In this document: in pieces, positions 11,621-25,200 of the stretch | Layout of the letters: each line of letters begins with the position of its first letter | Position numbering within the stretch: the first letter of the stretch is position 1 | Source of the DNA: Brachycybe producta | Taxonomy: Eukaryota > Arthropoda > Diplopoda > Playtdesmida > Andrognathidae | Assembly: GCA_036925085.1 (NCBI GenBank) | Contig: JAUPFP010000044.1 | Coordinates: forward strand, 620,001 to 684,000 | Direction: 5' to 3' | Length of the DNA: 64,000 nucleotides | Made by a program: the position numbers and the translations under genes | The notes under the pieces: generated by a model | Told to the model about the DNA's origin: nothing | The model's database searches: none | Seen by the model: only the letters and a program-made list of their open reading frames with translations

Positions 11621-13302
11621 ATTTTTTTTATAATGTATGTATGAGTACTGTATACTTATAAGTTATAACTTTTTAATGTAACAGTTGCTCAGAAACAATC
11701 AAACATGGCAGAGTGGCCTGTAAAATTTGTACTTTTTAACGCAAACTTTTTAGAAAATTCATATTTTAAAAAAATTTCTGAAGTCATTTTTGTACTTTTG
11801 TCTGAATTTTTAAAAATGTTGCATGTTTTTGTGATACAATGAGAAAATATAGTGAAGTTGTGGCCACATAAATTAGCCAACCTTCAATTATGAATAACCA
11901 TGAAAAAGACTTTAAGAAAAACATGTTACCAGATGTTCTTTTCTAACGTTCAAAAATGCAAATTCCTAGAAAACATGAAATTTCAATTATAATTTTCTAT
12001 TGGTGTTTATGACAACATTTGCTTCTTGTTATTGTTATTGAAACTTTTGAAAAGAATAGGAGACCACACACACACACACATCTACATTATAAGAAAACAA
12101 ATAATTAGACATAAATGTTTTGTGTAATTATTGTTAAGTCTTATATATTATTAGGTTATATATGAGCCAATTTGGTTAGTCAATTTTCAAACCCATGAAT
12201 GACTGACCATTAGCCGTTGGCCATTGTCAGTCTAGTCTAATAATGATGATAAAAGCATGCTGGGAGGTCTGAATTACATTCTCAGGATTTTCTTCTTCTT
12301 CTTTTTTGTTTTGTACGAAATTTACTAAATAAGTTTCTCTTTTTCATAACCTACATTATTATCCTGACAATGTAGGACTTTCTTGTTAGTTTTTTTTGGT
12401 GTACTTCATAGGGGGTTTGATAAGTGGGTTCGTTTATTGAGGGGTTTTTAAGGTCTTTTTTATGTCATAGATTTTTAAATCACTCCTTTTAAAAGCAAAA
12501 TTAAGAAATAAAGGTAAAAAAAAATCACCCAAAGGCAAAGAGTAGTCAAGAGTCTATAATATTACCTTTAGCACTAATTACTGTTATTATATGACAGTGA
12601 TTTTAGGTTTGATCAACACTCATTCTATCATTATATCATCAGTGGTGGCTTTCTGAGATCTACTTAAACTAAGTCTCAGAATTTTTTTTTTGCTAGTAAC
12701 TCTCAAAACAGAGCTAGTTGGAAGAAGAAAAAAATATCATTTTAAAAAATTCATATTTTATTTTATATTTTTATCTTTAAATTACCCCCTCCCCCCCACA
12801 CACACACACATTCTAAAAATAATTTAAATAATAATAATAATAAATAATTATTAATAATTAATTAAATTAAATGTATACAATTATTAATAATAACTAGTAA
12901 TAAACACATTCTAATGATAATTTAAAATAATAATGAGTAATAATTATCAATAATTAATAAAATTAATTCAATTTATAAAATTATTAACAATAATAATTAT
13001 AATTATAATCAACTTAAAATAAAACTAAGCTTAAAAGATGATCTTTAGAAACATTTTTATGAATGAGTTTATGAATAATGTTTAAGCTTAGCTTTGTTTA
13101 TGTCTAAGCTTTACTGGTCATTTGTTCCTAGGGCGATTTGACAATGGGAACTCGCTTGATGGGGATCTTGTGCAGGGAAAACGTATTTTATGGGAGTCAT
13201 TATTTAGTTTTGTTTTTACAATGCATATATTTGCAGCATAATAATAAAAAAAAATTATTGAAATTGTTGTTGGGTATATCAATGGGGTTTTATATTTTCT
13301 GG
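11621..13302. other. AT-rich non-coding DNA
   Basis: No exon is supported. CA microsatellites lie at 12065-12080 and near 12800. A TAA/AATAAT-rich low-complexity tract runs from about 12820 to 13015. Confidence 0.5.
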
Positions 13303-13401
13303 TTTTGACAATGCATTCTCTATGCTGCACTTGGACTCTTGTCCCTCTGCCATAGGCATTTATGGCTGCTTGCAGAGTAATTTTTCAAATTCAAATTCAA
13401 A
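13303..13401. mobile_element. SINE/LINE-tail-like repeat, copy 1
   Basis: It shares about 95 bp with 45061-45158, including GGACTCTTGTCCCTCTGCC and a terminal TTTTTCAAATTCAAA. The fixed orientation and the short AT-rich 3' repeat suggest a retroposon 3' end. The class is an inference. Confidence 0.5.
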
Positions 13402-13739
13402 GCTTTGATTTGTCTTCAATGTTTCATAATATGGCAATATTACTTTTTTAATATTACTTATTAATATTACTATTTAATATTATATATTATTATTTCTATT
13501 TTAATAATAATGCTTAAGTACTAAGTAATCTGATGAAGATTATTAATCATGTAAATATTCAAATTTAATAAAAATGCATTGCGTTTTATGGTAAATATTG
13601 GCTGAATAGAAGTGCCATTCACCTTATTAGTAAACATTAATAATGAAAATTAAAATAATTTAATAAATAAAGTTCCAATTATATTTCATAAACTACTAAA
13701 CATGTTTAGAATTTTATTTCCAAAAAAAAAAAAAATTCG

Positions 13740-13940
13740 CTAGTTTTCTCCGAAACTTAAGGCATCCATTCAAGACAAAAACTTTGCGCTAAAACTTTAA
13801 TTTGAACCCTCTGAACAGGGTTCCAACCTAGAGATAAAACATTAAAAGCATACTTAGTAAAACAGATATTTTTCTGTGTTGGAACCGTGTTCAAAGGGTT
13901 TGAAATACCAAGTTTCCTGCTTGAATTTGGGCCTTAGAAG
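13740..13940. mobile_element. Family F element, copy 2
   Basis: It contains TTGAACCCTCTGAACAGGG, GGTTCCAACCTAGAG and a closing TGCTTGAATTTGGGCCT. These are the blocks that mark the F copies at 6505 and 24190. Confidence 0.55.
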
Positions 13941-15696
13941 TTAGCATGACTGTCGTGTATTATTTATATTTGTTTGTTCCATGTGACATTTTAAACATTT
14001 TCATAGTCAACTTATGATCAGAGAGAGAGAGAGAGAGAGACCTCCAATGAAGAATATTTTCAAAGCTTCTGAACGATACCAGTGTAAATGTCATCTTTTT
14101 GTCAGTAGGCCGCCTACATAAGGACACTGATGGGGTGGGCCCTTCAAGTGAGAGAGAAAAAAAACGCGTTTTTATTATATTATACAATATATTGATAACT
14201 CGTTCTTGAGCTGGACTTGTATGACAGGTCATAATACAATATATTATGAAAAAAATGGACAAGAAAGTCAGAGGTTTATAATAATATGCTTAGACGGGTG
14301 ATGCATGGAGTAACATTAAAAAAAATGTTTTTCTTCACTGCGAATCGAATTAAATCTGACATGGTGCTCAGTGGGATTCCATTTGTGTCTGTCTGTCACG
14401 AATCACCTTTCAGTGAGTGATAAGGGCCTACTGGTATATGGTACCTGTATTTTTTCCTGTTGGATCTATACTGTTAGAAGGGTTGGAGATTTTAAATTTG
14501 CATCTGGACGAGTGGTGTTGTATCAAACGTCAAGACGGTTTGGTAAAGATTTAGCTGGTTAAAATAAAACGTGGCGAATAAAATTGGGAAACCAGGTTAG
14601 ATTGGTTGTGGATCTGTTGTCATTCTAGATGAAAACCCTTGGAAGTTCTCAGAAATCGTGCATTTTTTTGTCAGGACCATGCATTTTTTGGGGGCCCAAT
14701 TAGTTGCACAACATGTTGGCATAATGTATGAATATGTTTCAGGTTGTTTCAACAACCTCTTGGCTCAGCACTTGGTTTATTTAATATTGTCCAAATATTG
14801 CAAAAATACATATGGTCCATTAATGGCAAGCTTAATGTTGGCCCAAAAATAATATCAGTCGTTGGTAACAGGTTTAGCTGTTGTCTGGCCAACAAGTACT
14901 GCTAATAGTCAGACCAATATGGCCAAACACAAAATTGGCCAGATCACTAGGCCAACATTTTGACATAAATCTCAGTCGATTACCAATGTTGCGTTGCCTG
15001 GATCATAACCTGTACGTCCAATGATTTACTAAGCCCAGTGGTTCATTTGGCCTTTTAGTCCACTAGACCCAGTGGTCCACTAAGTCTAGTGATTCACTCA
15101 ACCCTCATTTGACCACTGAGCCTAGTCTGACATCACAACATACATTGTAATAATACAATAGTCACTAAAATAATATAACCAATTGCAAAAAAAAAAAAAT
15201 CTGAAAATATATTGCAAAGACAAAAATTAGAAAGAGACATCAAATTTGAGATATGATGATGTCCAAATAATTATCTAAATGGTGTAGAAAAAATGGATGA
15301 AAATGTAGATATATACTGACTGGATAATAGTTATTATACAAAATTTTACATGTATTTCAGGAGGAAAAAAAAAATATTTTAAAATTTACTTTCATTGAAA
15401 AAGTGTTCTTCCGAATAATAACAGGGCTAACGTGTATAATAACATTATTATTATATTTTAAAACTTTTCTTCCGTTTTTGGCATTTGTTGCTCTACATGT
15501 CACGGTTATTTAATTCTATTTTATGGTCTATAATTTTATTCTCACATCAGTTGGGGTGTTGGTGGTTTCCATGTTGCTATTATTTCGCCCCCCCCCCATT
15601 TCCTCTTTACCTCACATAAATCTGTTTCAGAGAAATTCAGGCATCTTTTCAGGTTATCTTTTTGAATTGGATCAAGATTTCTAGGTGAGGAGATGA
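13941..15696. other. Non-coding DNA with short repeats
   Basis: No convincing exon. A GA microsatellite lies at 14019-14040. Positions 14690-15130 contain repeated short words (GGCCAACA, CCCAGTGGT, CCACTAG) that look like a decayed element. The open frame at 14371-14562 follows a CAG but is not recognisable and ends without a donor. Confidence 0.45.
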
Positions 15697-15800
15697 ATTA
15701 CAGTGGAAACATTTTAACACGAAATGGAAATGAGACATGTTATCCGAGGTACCGGCTCAAAAATATATATTTCGTGTTAAACGGTTTTCACTGTATGTAA
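15697..15800. mobile_element. Family E short MITE, copy 1
   Basis: This is a foldback of about 100 bp. The left end reads TTACAGTGGAAACATTTTAAC and the right end, reverse-complemented, reads TACAGTGAAAACCGTTTAAC, followed on both sides by ACGAAAT. Related copies lie near 18000, 34315, 49468 and 58468. Confidence 0.7.
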
Positions 15801-16038
15801 TGAAGTAATTTAAAGGATCAAGTATTTTTGAGAAAAACACAGCTTTTAAGTTACGTTTATTATAAACTGATATACGAGCGTAAGTACAGTTTTAAAATAA
15901 ACGTTTTTATAGTACATGTGTATAGTTTTGATTATCTCCAACCCTTGGACGTTGTCCCAGTTCGAATTGTTATTGTCCTCTCCCCCCCCCCCCCCAAAAA
16001 AAATCGTCCCAGCTGGAACACAACAATTGTTTAGTAGC

Positions 16039-16477
16039 CAGTGTTTCCCAATTTTGACTATGGAACCCTTTTGGAACCCCAATAGTGCACTTTTACATAA
16101 TACCGTATAGATGAGTGAGAAAAATATCAGAAAAAGTAGATATGGATAAAAAAAATAATAGGCACGTAATCTTAATAATTAAAAATAATAATTTAGGGTA
16201 TCAGATTCACTTTTAATTAATAATATTAAAAAAATCGCGTAAAAATGACAACACATTTGGTCTCATTTCATTTTTGAGCTGTGTTGGAATGTCTGAAGTT
16301 GGACATGCTCTGTGACTACTTAAATTAAAATTAAAATTATTTTAAGAAACTATTATAAATTATACATTTTTTACAATGTGAAGTTGAATAATTTTATTTT
16401 TAGATTTTTCTGACGGAACCCTTACTTTCCCTTCATGGAATCCTAGGGGTCTGCAGAATCCCATTTGTGAAACACTG
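16039..16477. mobile_element. hAT-like non-autonomous element
   Basis: The termini are CAGTGTTTCCCAATTTTGAC and, reverse-complemented, CAGTGTTTCACAAATGGGAT. This is the CAGTGTTTC-type end common in hAT elements. Inner blocks GGAACCC also pair. No intact 8-bp target duplication is visible, so one edge may be altered. There is no transposase frame. Confidence 0.6.
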
Positions 16478-18714
16478 GTACTTAGGCTATTTAAATATCA
16501 TTAATGTGGATTCTTGCATGAATCGCACTCTCTCTACACACTTTCATCTTGTGTTTATATGACTAAATTCGACATTTAAGTTTTTATCATCACTATTGGA
16601 ATTTGAAGTGCACCAATAAAGATTAGAAGAAAAAAAAAAAAAATACCAGAACAAATTCCAATAAACCATGGTGAGATTATTATACAAGACTTATGTACTA
16701 AGTGTGTAAAATATAATAAGAAAATTCATATAATGAAGTTTGAGAGCTTTTCCTATAATGTATAGGAAGGTTTTACCTCACAAGGTGTGGATGTGTGGCA
16801 CCCGTAAATTTGTATTTGAATTTGAAAAAAAAAACTTTGCAAGCAACAAAGAAGACCTGTGGCAAAGGGACAAACATTCTAATTGCAGCATGTGAAATGC
16901 CTTGTCACAGAACCCAAAGATATAAACTCAATAACAATTGCAACATGTTCTTGTGCCAAATTCGGGAATTTTTGAGTTTTGCATGATCTGAAAATAAAAA
17001 AAAATCTAAAAATGTGTTTTATACTTTTGTCATTCATGAATTCGTTGAACTTGTCTTGTCTAGAAGATTCAGTTACTGCAGACTTGCAATTTATTTTAAT
17101 TTTCTTTTGTCTTTCTATATAGTTATTTGCAACCAAAATCGGGCTGTCTCTGTATTTATAGTGTAATGGGTCTGTATGTACTCAAAGCCTTTCCCCCCTC
17201 CCCTTTTTTTGGCATTAAATATCATTCCCTTTGGTTACTTATAATGAAACAGCTGCTGGCATCTTAACTATCAAAAGTAGTTCAACTCTAATACAATGTT
17301 CGCAATTGTATCACCAAAAGCCAAGACTTTTAAGAGAAAATGACTGAAGCCTTCTTCAATGTTGAAAAAACACTTTAGTTTTTGTGGGTGCAACATTTGG
17401 TGCCAAGTTTCTAATTTAGACTGTTAATTAATTTGTTCTTATGTATACATGGACATGTATATATATGTACAGTATAAGAGACACTATGACACTAATACAG
17501 TAGTGTGCCAGTGTGTGTGTGCGTGTTTTAAAGGTGTCCTGTGTAATTTACACATCAAACTCTTCTTAATGGTTGAAACATATGGTGCTTTCAGGTTATT
17601 AATGACGACACTTTTCAGATTATAAAAATGAATAGTTTTAGTAATAAAATTTGAAGCTTTTTTTAATGGCTTCCTTGCCTTTTTTTGTATAGAGTTGGTT
17701 ATATTTTTATATTTATATAAGAAAGTTATAAAAAGGGGTTGATTAAATAAAAAAAATGGATGGATAATTACGAGTATCATATCATCATATGCTTCATAAT
17801 AAAAAAAATGTCTTGGAAGACATTAGTGACATGGAAGACATAAACGTTTTTTTTTAAAAAAAAAGGATGAATGAAACGTTGTTGAACTTGATAATTGAAT
17901 TTGACAAACTTGTATAAAAATCAAGAGAAATGATAACCAGTTTGGCGGGAAAATGAATTGGAACAGATTTTAGATCCAAATTGAAGGCAAAAACTGAACT
18001 GAATAGTTTTCAAACTATTTCGTTTAACACGAAAAAAAAATTATATTCTCTTCTATTTTGTGTTAAACAATTTTGGCTAAATTTTGCCAGTTTTAACAAA
18101 TTACATGTATTAATGAAATACAACAACAAATCCTTGTTCTAGTGAACAACAATAGTTTAATTGAGAGTGGGACAAGATGGACACCTAATTTCTTGAGGAT
18201 TCTATATTCCAAATGTAAACAGCTGTTTGTTTATACATGTAACGTGTGTATATTTAATAAGGGGGAAGGAGAGAGATTCTTGTCTATTGAACTTCCTTAG
18301 AAGATAAGAAAAAAAGGTCCCTTCTTCCTTCATTCTTGAACTGTCCATTTCATTCAGTCCATGTCATTCAGCAGCTGACTTCAGGCTGCTTTTCCTTATC
18401 ATTATTGCATTGTGTAATCAATGTGACAACCCCACTTGGATATGTGTGTGTGATTAGCCTCAAATGGGGAACACTACTTGGGTGGTCATCATTTTACAGT
18501 TTACAGGGAAAAAAAAAAGAGAGAAATTGTGAAATTTGTAAATTTCTTGTGAATATTTCGGAAATGTGGGTTTTTAGTACTTTGATGTATAAGAGAAATT
18601 AATAAAAAAAAAAATGTTGCATAAAGATAAGTTTCTCCAGAATTGTTTATGTTATGTATAAAAAAAATATATAAAAGATTCATTTGCATTTTATGTGATC
18701 TTACTTAATGACTA
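16478..18714. other. AT-rich non-coding DNA
   Basis: No exon is supported. A diverged family E foldback lies at about 18000-18080 (GTTTAACACGAAA and its complement). Otherwise it holds short open frames with low-complexity composition. Confidence 0.5.
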
Positions 18715-19025
18715 GGGCTCGGATTTTTATGCAATATATGTTTCTCAATTTGTGACCCAAGTTCCAATTGAGAAGTAATCTTCATCGATTCATCATTAGA
18801 GCAACTGCAATTATGCTTTTTTTCTAATTAAAAAAAAGGCTGATGAGAGGCTAGAGTTTGGTTTCTATAAGTTGTCAACTAACCTCTAACTAGTGTTTTT
18901 GATTAGAAAAAAAAATTAGAATTGTTGGTTGATCTAAACGAGATCGTTACTTCCCAATTGACACTTGGGCCACAGATTGAGAAACATTTGCTTGATATTT
19001 TGCATATAAATCAGAGAGCTCTAAT
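18715..19025. mobile_element. Family C MITE, copy 1
   Basis: The left end is AGGGCTCGGATTTTTATGCA followed by GTTTCTCAATTTGTGACCC. The right side carries the inverted block GGGCCACAGATTGAGAAAC and then GATATTTTGCATA. The inner arms (TTTTTCTAATTAAAAA and GATTAGAAAAA) also pair. Other copies are at 20583 and 33318. Confidence 0.75.
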
Positions 19026-19299
19026 TGATGACTTTTCAATTAATCTGCATTAATTAATTAGGTTCATTTTGAAGTATATAAGTAAGTATGAAAGGATGAG
19101 ATTTTGACATTCATAAATAAACAATTTTGAATGTTGGATGTGCAGATAGATAATATTTAGTTGGGAAATGATTGTTTTCTTTGTTAGTTATATATGTTAA
19201 TGACGTTGTTCCTAATGATAACATTTTTTTTTTCATTTTTTTTTTATGATTGACATTTTAAAAAAAAAGTTTGTTTTATGTTTTGTTTTTTTCCTTTAG

Positions 19300-22200
19300 G
19301 GGTTGCCAGTTAATGGGGTTGGTCGGGGTGATATGAATATTGATGATGGCGAGGTAGGCATTTTGTATGTGTGTGTATGTGTATGTGTGTTTTCATGTTC
19401 AAATGTGTTATTTGATTAATTAAAGACAATTAAGTACAAATTGTACATTGTACAAACAAAACGTACACATGGAAAATATCTTAGATTAAGTCAGATTCAC
19501 ACTAGAGTGACTACACGCTTACAGTATGCGACACAAATACATTATATATCAGATACACACTACCACACTAGAGATAAAGACACTGGCGAAACAGATACTT
19601 GCTGGGGACATTGACACATGCTAGAGACACAGACACACGCTGAGGACACAGACACAGGATAGTGACACAGACACACACTGGCGATACAGATACATGCTGG
19701 GGACATTGACACATGCTAGAGACATAGACACACGCTGGGGACACAGACACAGGATAGAGACACAGATACAAACTGGAGAGGCTGACACACTTGTGGTACT
19801 GACAGACATACACACACAGGGGATACTGACACACAATTGAGGTACTGACAAACACTGGAGATGGACACGTGCTGGAAACCCAGACATACACTAGTCACAA
19901 GCACACTGGAGACACAGACACATTGGAGACACAGATACACTGGTGACTCAGTCACACCAGAAACACAAATACAGTGTAGACACAGACATACTAGAGAAAC
20001 ACACACAAACTTTAGACACTGGCACACATTGGAGACAGTGACACACACTAGATACACAAGACACAGATCTTTATAAGTGACATAAGTTACAAGATAAAAA
20101 TGTCACACATATACCAGGGAAAGAATTTCAAAGATAAAAATACACCCAAACATGACATGTGTAATTTCATAGACATACATGCATTTCAAACAGAATACAC
20201 ACGCACACACAGAGTTAGTTTTACCACACCCAGATTGTGAGTTGTGGATAAGTGTTAATTAGTATGGCTAATTATTTGTTGTTCTCTTGAATGTTTCTTT
20301 TGTTTTTCTGTTGTTGTTTGTTTGACATCTTAACGACTTACACAAAACAAGCACTTCAACACTCACTGCTGGTACCCATCATTAAGAAAAAAATAGACAA
20401 AAGTATTTTGGACTTTTTTCTTCGTCCTATTCTTCATTTTAAAGTGCTTCCTCTACTAACTTTCAAAAAAGATAATAATATTTATTTCTTTGATTGGATG
20501 TTTTCTGTTTTACTTTGTTTTCTGATGGTAAAATGTGATTTCCAGCTATTTCATTTCTACATGTTACAACAATCTCATGAATAGGGCTCGGATTTTTATG
20601 CAAAATATCAAGTGAATGTTTTTCAATTTGTGGCTCAAGTGCCAATTGTGAAGTAATCATCATCATTAGAGCAATTGCAATGATGCTTTTTTTCTAATCA
20701 AAAAGGCTAGTTGGAGGCTAGGTATCTGGTTACTATCAGTTGACAATTACAGTCTAGCCTCTCCATTCCAGTGTTTTTGATTGAAAAAAAAAAACGGACA
20801 GTACATATACACGGTATACGGCCTTTTTGCCGAGTGTAGTATAATAATAATAATAATTTTCCTGATATTGCATAAAATGAATATTATAATATATTATATA
20901 TATATTATATATTATATATTATATATATAATATTATAATCAAGGGGATGGACTAAATAACAACAAATAAAAGGAATTTGGAATTCTCAATTTCTCATTCA
21001 TTTTTATTAAGAAGGGGGGGGGGGTCACTTTGGGTTGTTGTTTTGGGTGGATGTGGTGCATGTCCTGTGATTTTTTTCTGTATAATACAAAAGGTTTACA
21101 AGAAATTCACTTTGTGGAACATTTTTCTACTTTTGTGTTTCTGTGTGTGTAATGTACTTCAATCTAAAATGGAAAGTGAAAGAGAAAGAGAGACAGAAAG
21201 GTTTTCATTGTAAAAGGCTATCTAAAAATCTATTCAATTCTGTTGAATGGGATCATAAAGTGCAATTTATGTATGCCATTTGTGACATTTTGTGACTTCC
21301 TCTTTTGTGTCTTTTTTTCTCATGTGGTGGTTGGTGGTGGAGGTGTAAGGAAGGGAGAAGGAAATGTTACTTTTTCTTATCTTTTTTTACCTGGTAACTT
21401 TTTGGTGTCTGTCTCTTTGCAATTGTCAGAGAGAGAAAAAGGAAATTGTTTCAATTTAGAGATTCTTGTGTGATTTGATACTTTAAACTCGGTACTTGAG
21501 ACAGTTGTTTGTGACATAAAAAATACGACATTGTTAATTTTCTTTTCTTAAAAAAAATCTTAAAAGATTTTTCTTATAACTTTTACTAAATTAATTTTTT
21601 TTTCTGCTTAAAGTGTAAAACGCCTCTTTGAACTCTTTTAATTATTCTAGTGATGTGCCATTGAAATATTTTTAAAAAAATGTGAAATTTATTTTTAAAA
21701 AAAAACATGTTTCCAAGTACTGAAACCATAAACGAAAAAATGGTGATTGTAATTGGTTCATAGGAATATGTTTAATTTTACCATTTGTGTCATTTTGGAA
21801 TCTTGTTTCATTTTCTTCAATCATTTTTTTGAATAAATGGAATTTTTATTAATGGTTCAAACACTATGTTTAATAATTCTACAATCATTAGTCACATTAT
21901 GTGAGAAATAATCATATATACCATTAGTATAATGTATAAAGTTAATGTAAACGGATCCAATTATATTGTTTTATGTCATGGATTTCAATTAAATTTAGAA
22001 CTTTTCAATATATTTCACAACTTTTCATAAATTTCATGAAATATTTTAACAAAATAAATTTCATGAAAATTGCCCATCACTAATTTTATTCTATCTTTCA
22101 AGTGCAAAATTAAGAGAAACTGGAATCTAGTATTTTAGAAATTAAAAGACTAATACCTAGTACACACAGCTGATAATTTAAATGCATTTAAATAATAAAC

Positions 22201-25200
22201 GTGTTCTACAGAGCCCTGTGAAGGACATACAAACAATATGTCGAATTCAATTTATTCAGTTAATACTTAAATATAATACAGAAACTATTGACAAAATATT
22301 GATTTTGTATTTCAATTTTAAAATATTAATAATGAAGTCAATTTTTATTTGGGTTCATGTCCTTAACTGGATTCCGTATAATTCACCTAAACACATTTAA
22401 TTTGAATTCATTTAACTCGTGTGTGTACAAGGTATAAGTTAATCACTTCAGGATATTTTCAGGATTTTTTTGTCTCTAAAATGTTTATTTTGAAAGATAT
22501 TAACATGAAAATCAAATAAAGTAATTGAGCTATCCTTCTAGTTTCTATGAGAAACTTTAAAGTTTCTCTTAATTTTGCACCTGGAAGACAGACTAATCAG
22601 AGTTCGAGAGGCGTTTACATTTTAAAACCATCTTGAATGTAATTTAATTGAAGTTCACCTTTTCAGGAAACATTTTTAGGAAAGTTTTTAGTATTTTTTG
22701 TATAATTTTCTTGTCTTAGCAGGATGACTCTGCTGCTCCTATAATTAATACTGATGGATCAGGACAAGATTCTGGAATAATTCACCCGGGTCCGCCACCA
22801 TTTATAACACCACCACCACCTGGACCTTCAGGAGGTAATAACAATAAATTGGACATAATTATTGTTTTATTGAAAATATTGTTAATTAAACATTTATAAA
22901 TGAAAATTGTCAGTAGAACTAATTGTGGATGATACTCTGTGGTTTGAATGAAAAACAACTTAAAAGAAATACTTGAAATAGTTTTAGAGACTCGACGGGT
23001 AACTTATTCACTTAAAACAAATTTCATGTTGATGAAAATGGAAAAAAAAATCTAGTTTCACAATTTTTGTGACTTTTTTTTTTCCAACTTTAGGCGCAAC
23101 TTGAAATGAAAAACGAAAAACGAAAATCGAGAATTTGAATTTGCTAGAAAACCATTTCAACCTTGAAAATTCTCTGAAACACAGCTAATTAAAAAGTTAC
23201 TACTATTATGATGATGTAACCAAATTACAACCAATTAAAAAAAATTGTTGGTTAATTAAGTCAGTTTGAACTCGACTTGTGTTTAGTGTTTTTTCGCTAA
23301 ACAAACGAAATTCTCATCGGAGAAGATAAAGGAAGTTGCATGGTATTTTTTTCATAATTAATATAAATCATTTTCAGTTTTTTCTTCGACCCGTTTTTTT
23401 CCATTATTAATTTCTATAAACAAAAGTTTCTAATAATTAAAAATTCAAGTAATGTCAAAGTTTAAAATTCTAAAATCATTTCTATTAATTAGTTAAGGTT
23501 AATATCTAGGTGCAAGGGGTATTGTTATAACAATATCTTTACAAATGAACTTTTTATGCGATTTTTTTTTTAGTTTGTTTGTCTTTTATTTTTGCGTTTT
23601 TTTTTTAATTCGAAAAAATTTCATTTTCAGAAAAAGTTTATTTTAAAAGATATCATTATGAAATTTGACTTTTCCTGTTTGTTTTACACTTGAAATTCTC
23701 TTATAAGTCAATTCAGAATAGACACATTTACCCTCTTGAATGATTCAGTTACTCTTCTAGTTTTTAAAACATTTTTATTTAATTCTTTTCTGTTTCACTT
23801 GATATTGCTTCCAAAACACAGAATAACTAGAGTTCTATTGTTCTTTTTCATTTAGGTATATTTTTTTCAAAAGTTATAAATCAATTTTTATTTGGTTTCA
23901 GATTTGGACGCTGATTCGGCAAGTGGATTTATTTCCATGGTATTATTTATAAATAATTATCCTATCACAGAGTTGACCATATTGTTTTATTGCTTTTTAA
24001 TTACACGAATGAGCCACATTCGAACAAAACTCTCTTGATAGATATTAATAAATATTAAATATTAAAATTGTTCAGGGTTGTTAATATTTTTTTTTATTAC
24101 ACATTTTGATTTTTTTTAGGTGAGTGGATCTGGTGGTGGATCTGGAATGGGTCCTGATGATATGGTAAACATTTAATTTATAATTTCAATTTCAGATTCA
24201 AGAAGAGAAATTTAAACTTGAACTTCAGTTTGAAGTCTTTAAACAGGGTTTTAACACAGAGGAATACAGTTTTAGGCCGGCTTCACACGAAACACTTTGT
24301 GGTGTCACATCATTCAGATGACAGCAGGCCACTGTTTTCAATGGTGGTACACGTGACGCAAGCCGCGTCAACCATTTTGTGGCACAACAAAGTCTTCCAT
24401 GTGAAGCTGCCCTTATTGAGTACTTCTGAAGAGGAAATTTCTATGTTAGAATCCTATTTTGAGGGTTCAAGTTAAAAGTTAAAGTGCCAATTAGACTTCT
24501 TGAATTTCGGTTTTAATTTTGGATTTGATTTCTCAATATTAACTTGCCATTTACAAAAAAATCTACTCTTGAAGGTAAAATATTAATTTTTTTTTTTGTA
24601 AAGTTTTCGGGTGTCCAAGGACCACCTGGTCCAAGAGGTTTACCAGGTCCTCGTGGTGAACCCGGTTTCTGTTCTTGTAACATGTCGGAGTTCAACAATA
24701 TACTTCCAGTACCTGACACGAGGGCAAATGGGGCACCTGGGTCGCCTGTAAGTTTTAAAGTATTTTCGTTCTCAAGGCAGGTTTAAATAAGAGCGATTTT
24801 CTTGACGATTTTTTGACCATTATTTCTCGCCAATTTGTATTACTGGAGTTCCTAAGCAATATACATGTATATCTTTGCGCCCCTCTTAATTAAAAAATAC
24901 TAAATTATGCAAATTTTAATAATTAATTTGGAAAAATTAATAATGAGGGTGGTTTAAACACATCTCTAACTCTGCATTAGTTTGTCGTTCAGGTGCAAAA
25001 GAAAAACTTGAATTTGTTTTAAAAACTAGAAGGGTAGCTCCACCACTTAAGTACATTTTCTTATTGATATTTTTCAAAATAAGCTTTTATATTAGTTTGA
25101 AAAAGTTATGGAAATACCTTATGTAATTGAGTTACCCTTCTAGTTTATAAAACACTTTAATTTCTCTTCAATTTGATCACTTCTGAAAAACAGAGTAATC

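Noticed and set aside
14371..14562. 63-codon open frame as an upstream multiplexin exon
   Set aside because: It follows a CAG but ends in a stop without a donor, and it shows no laminin-G, TSPN or collagen features.
16039..16477. An 8-bp target duplication for the hAT-like element
   Set aside because: The flanks TTAGTAGC and GTACTTAG do not match, so the hAT call rests on the termini alone.
19568..20076. Cys/Val-rich and His/Thr-rich open frames of 70-113 codons
   Set aside because: They come from the ACACAGAC minisatellite inside a collagen intron.
24218..24475. 85-codon open frame before collagen exon 24604
   Set aside because: It lies entirely within the nested F and Harbinger-like elements.
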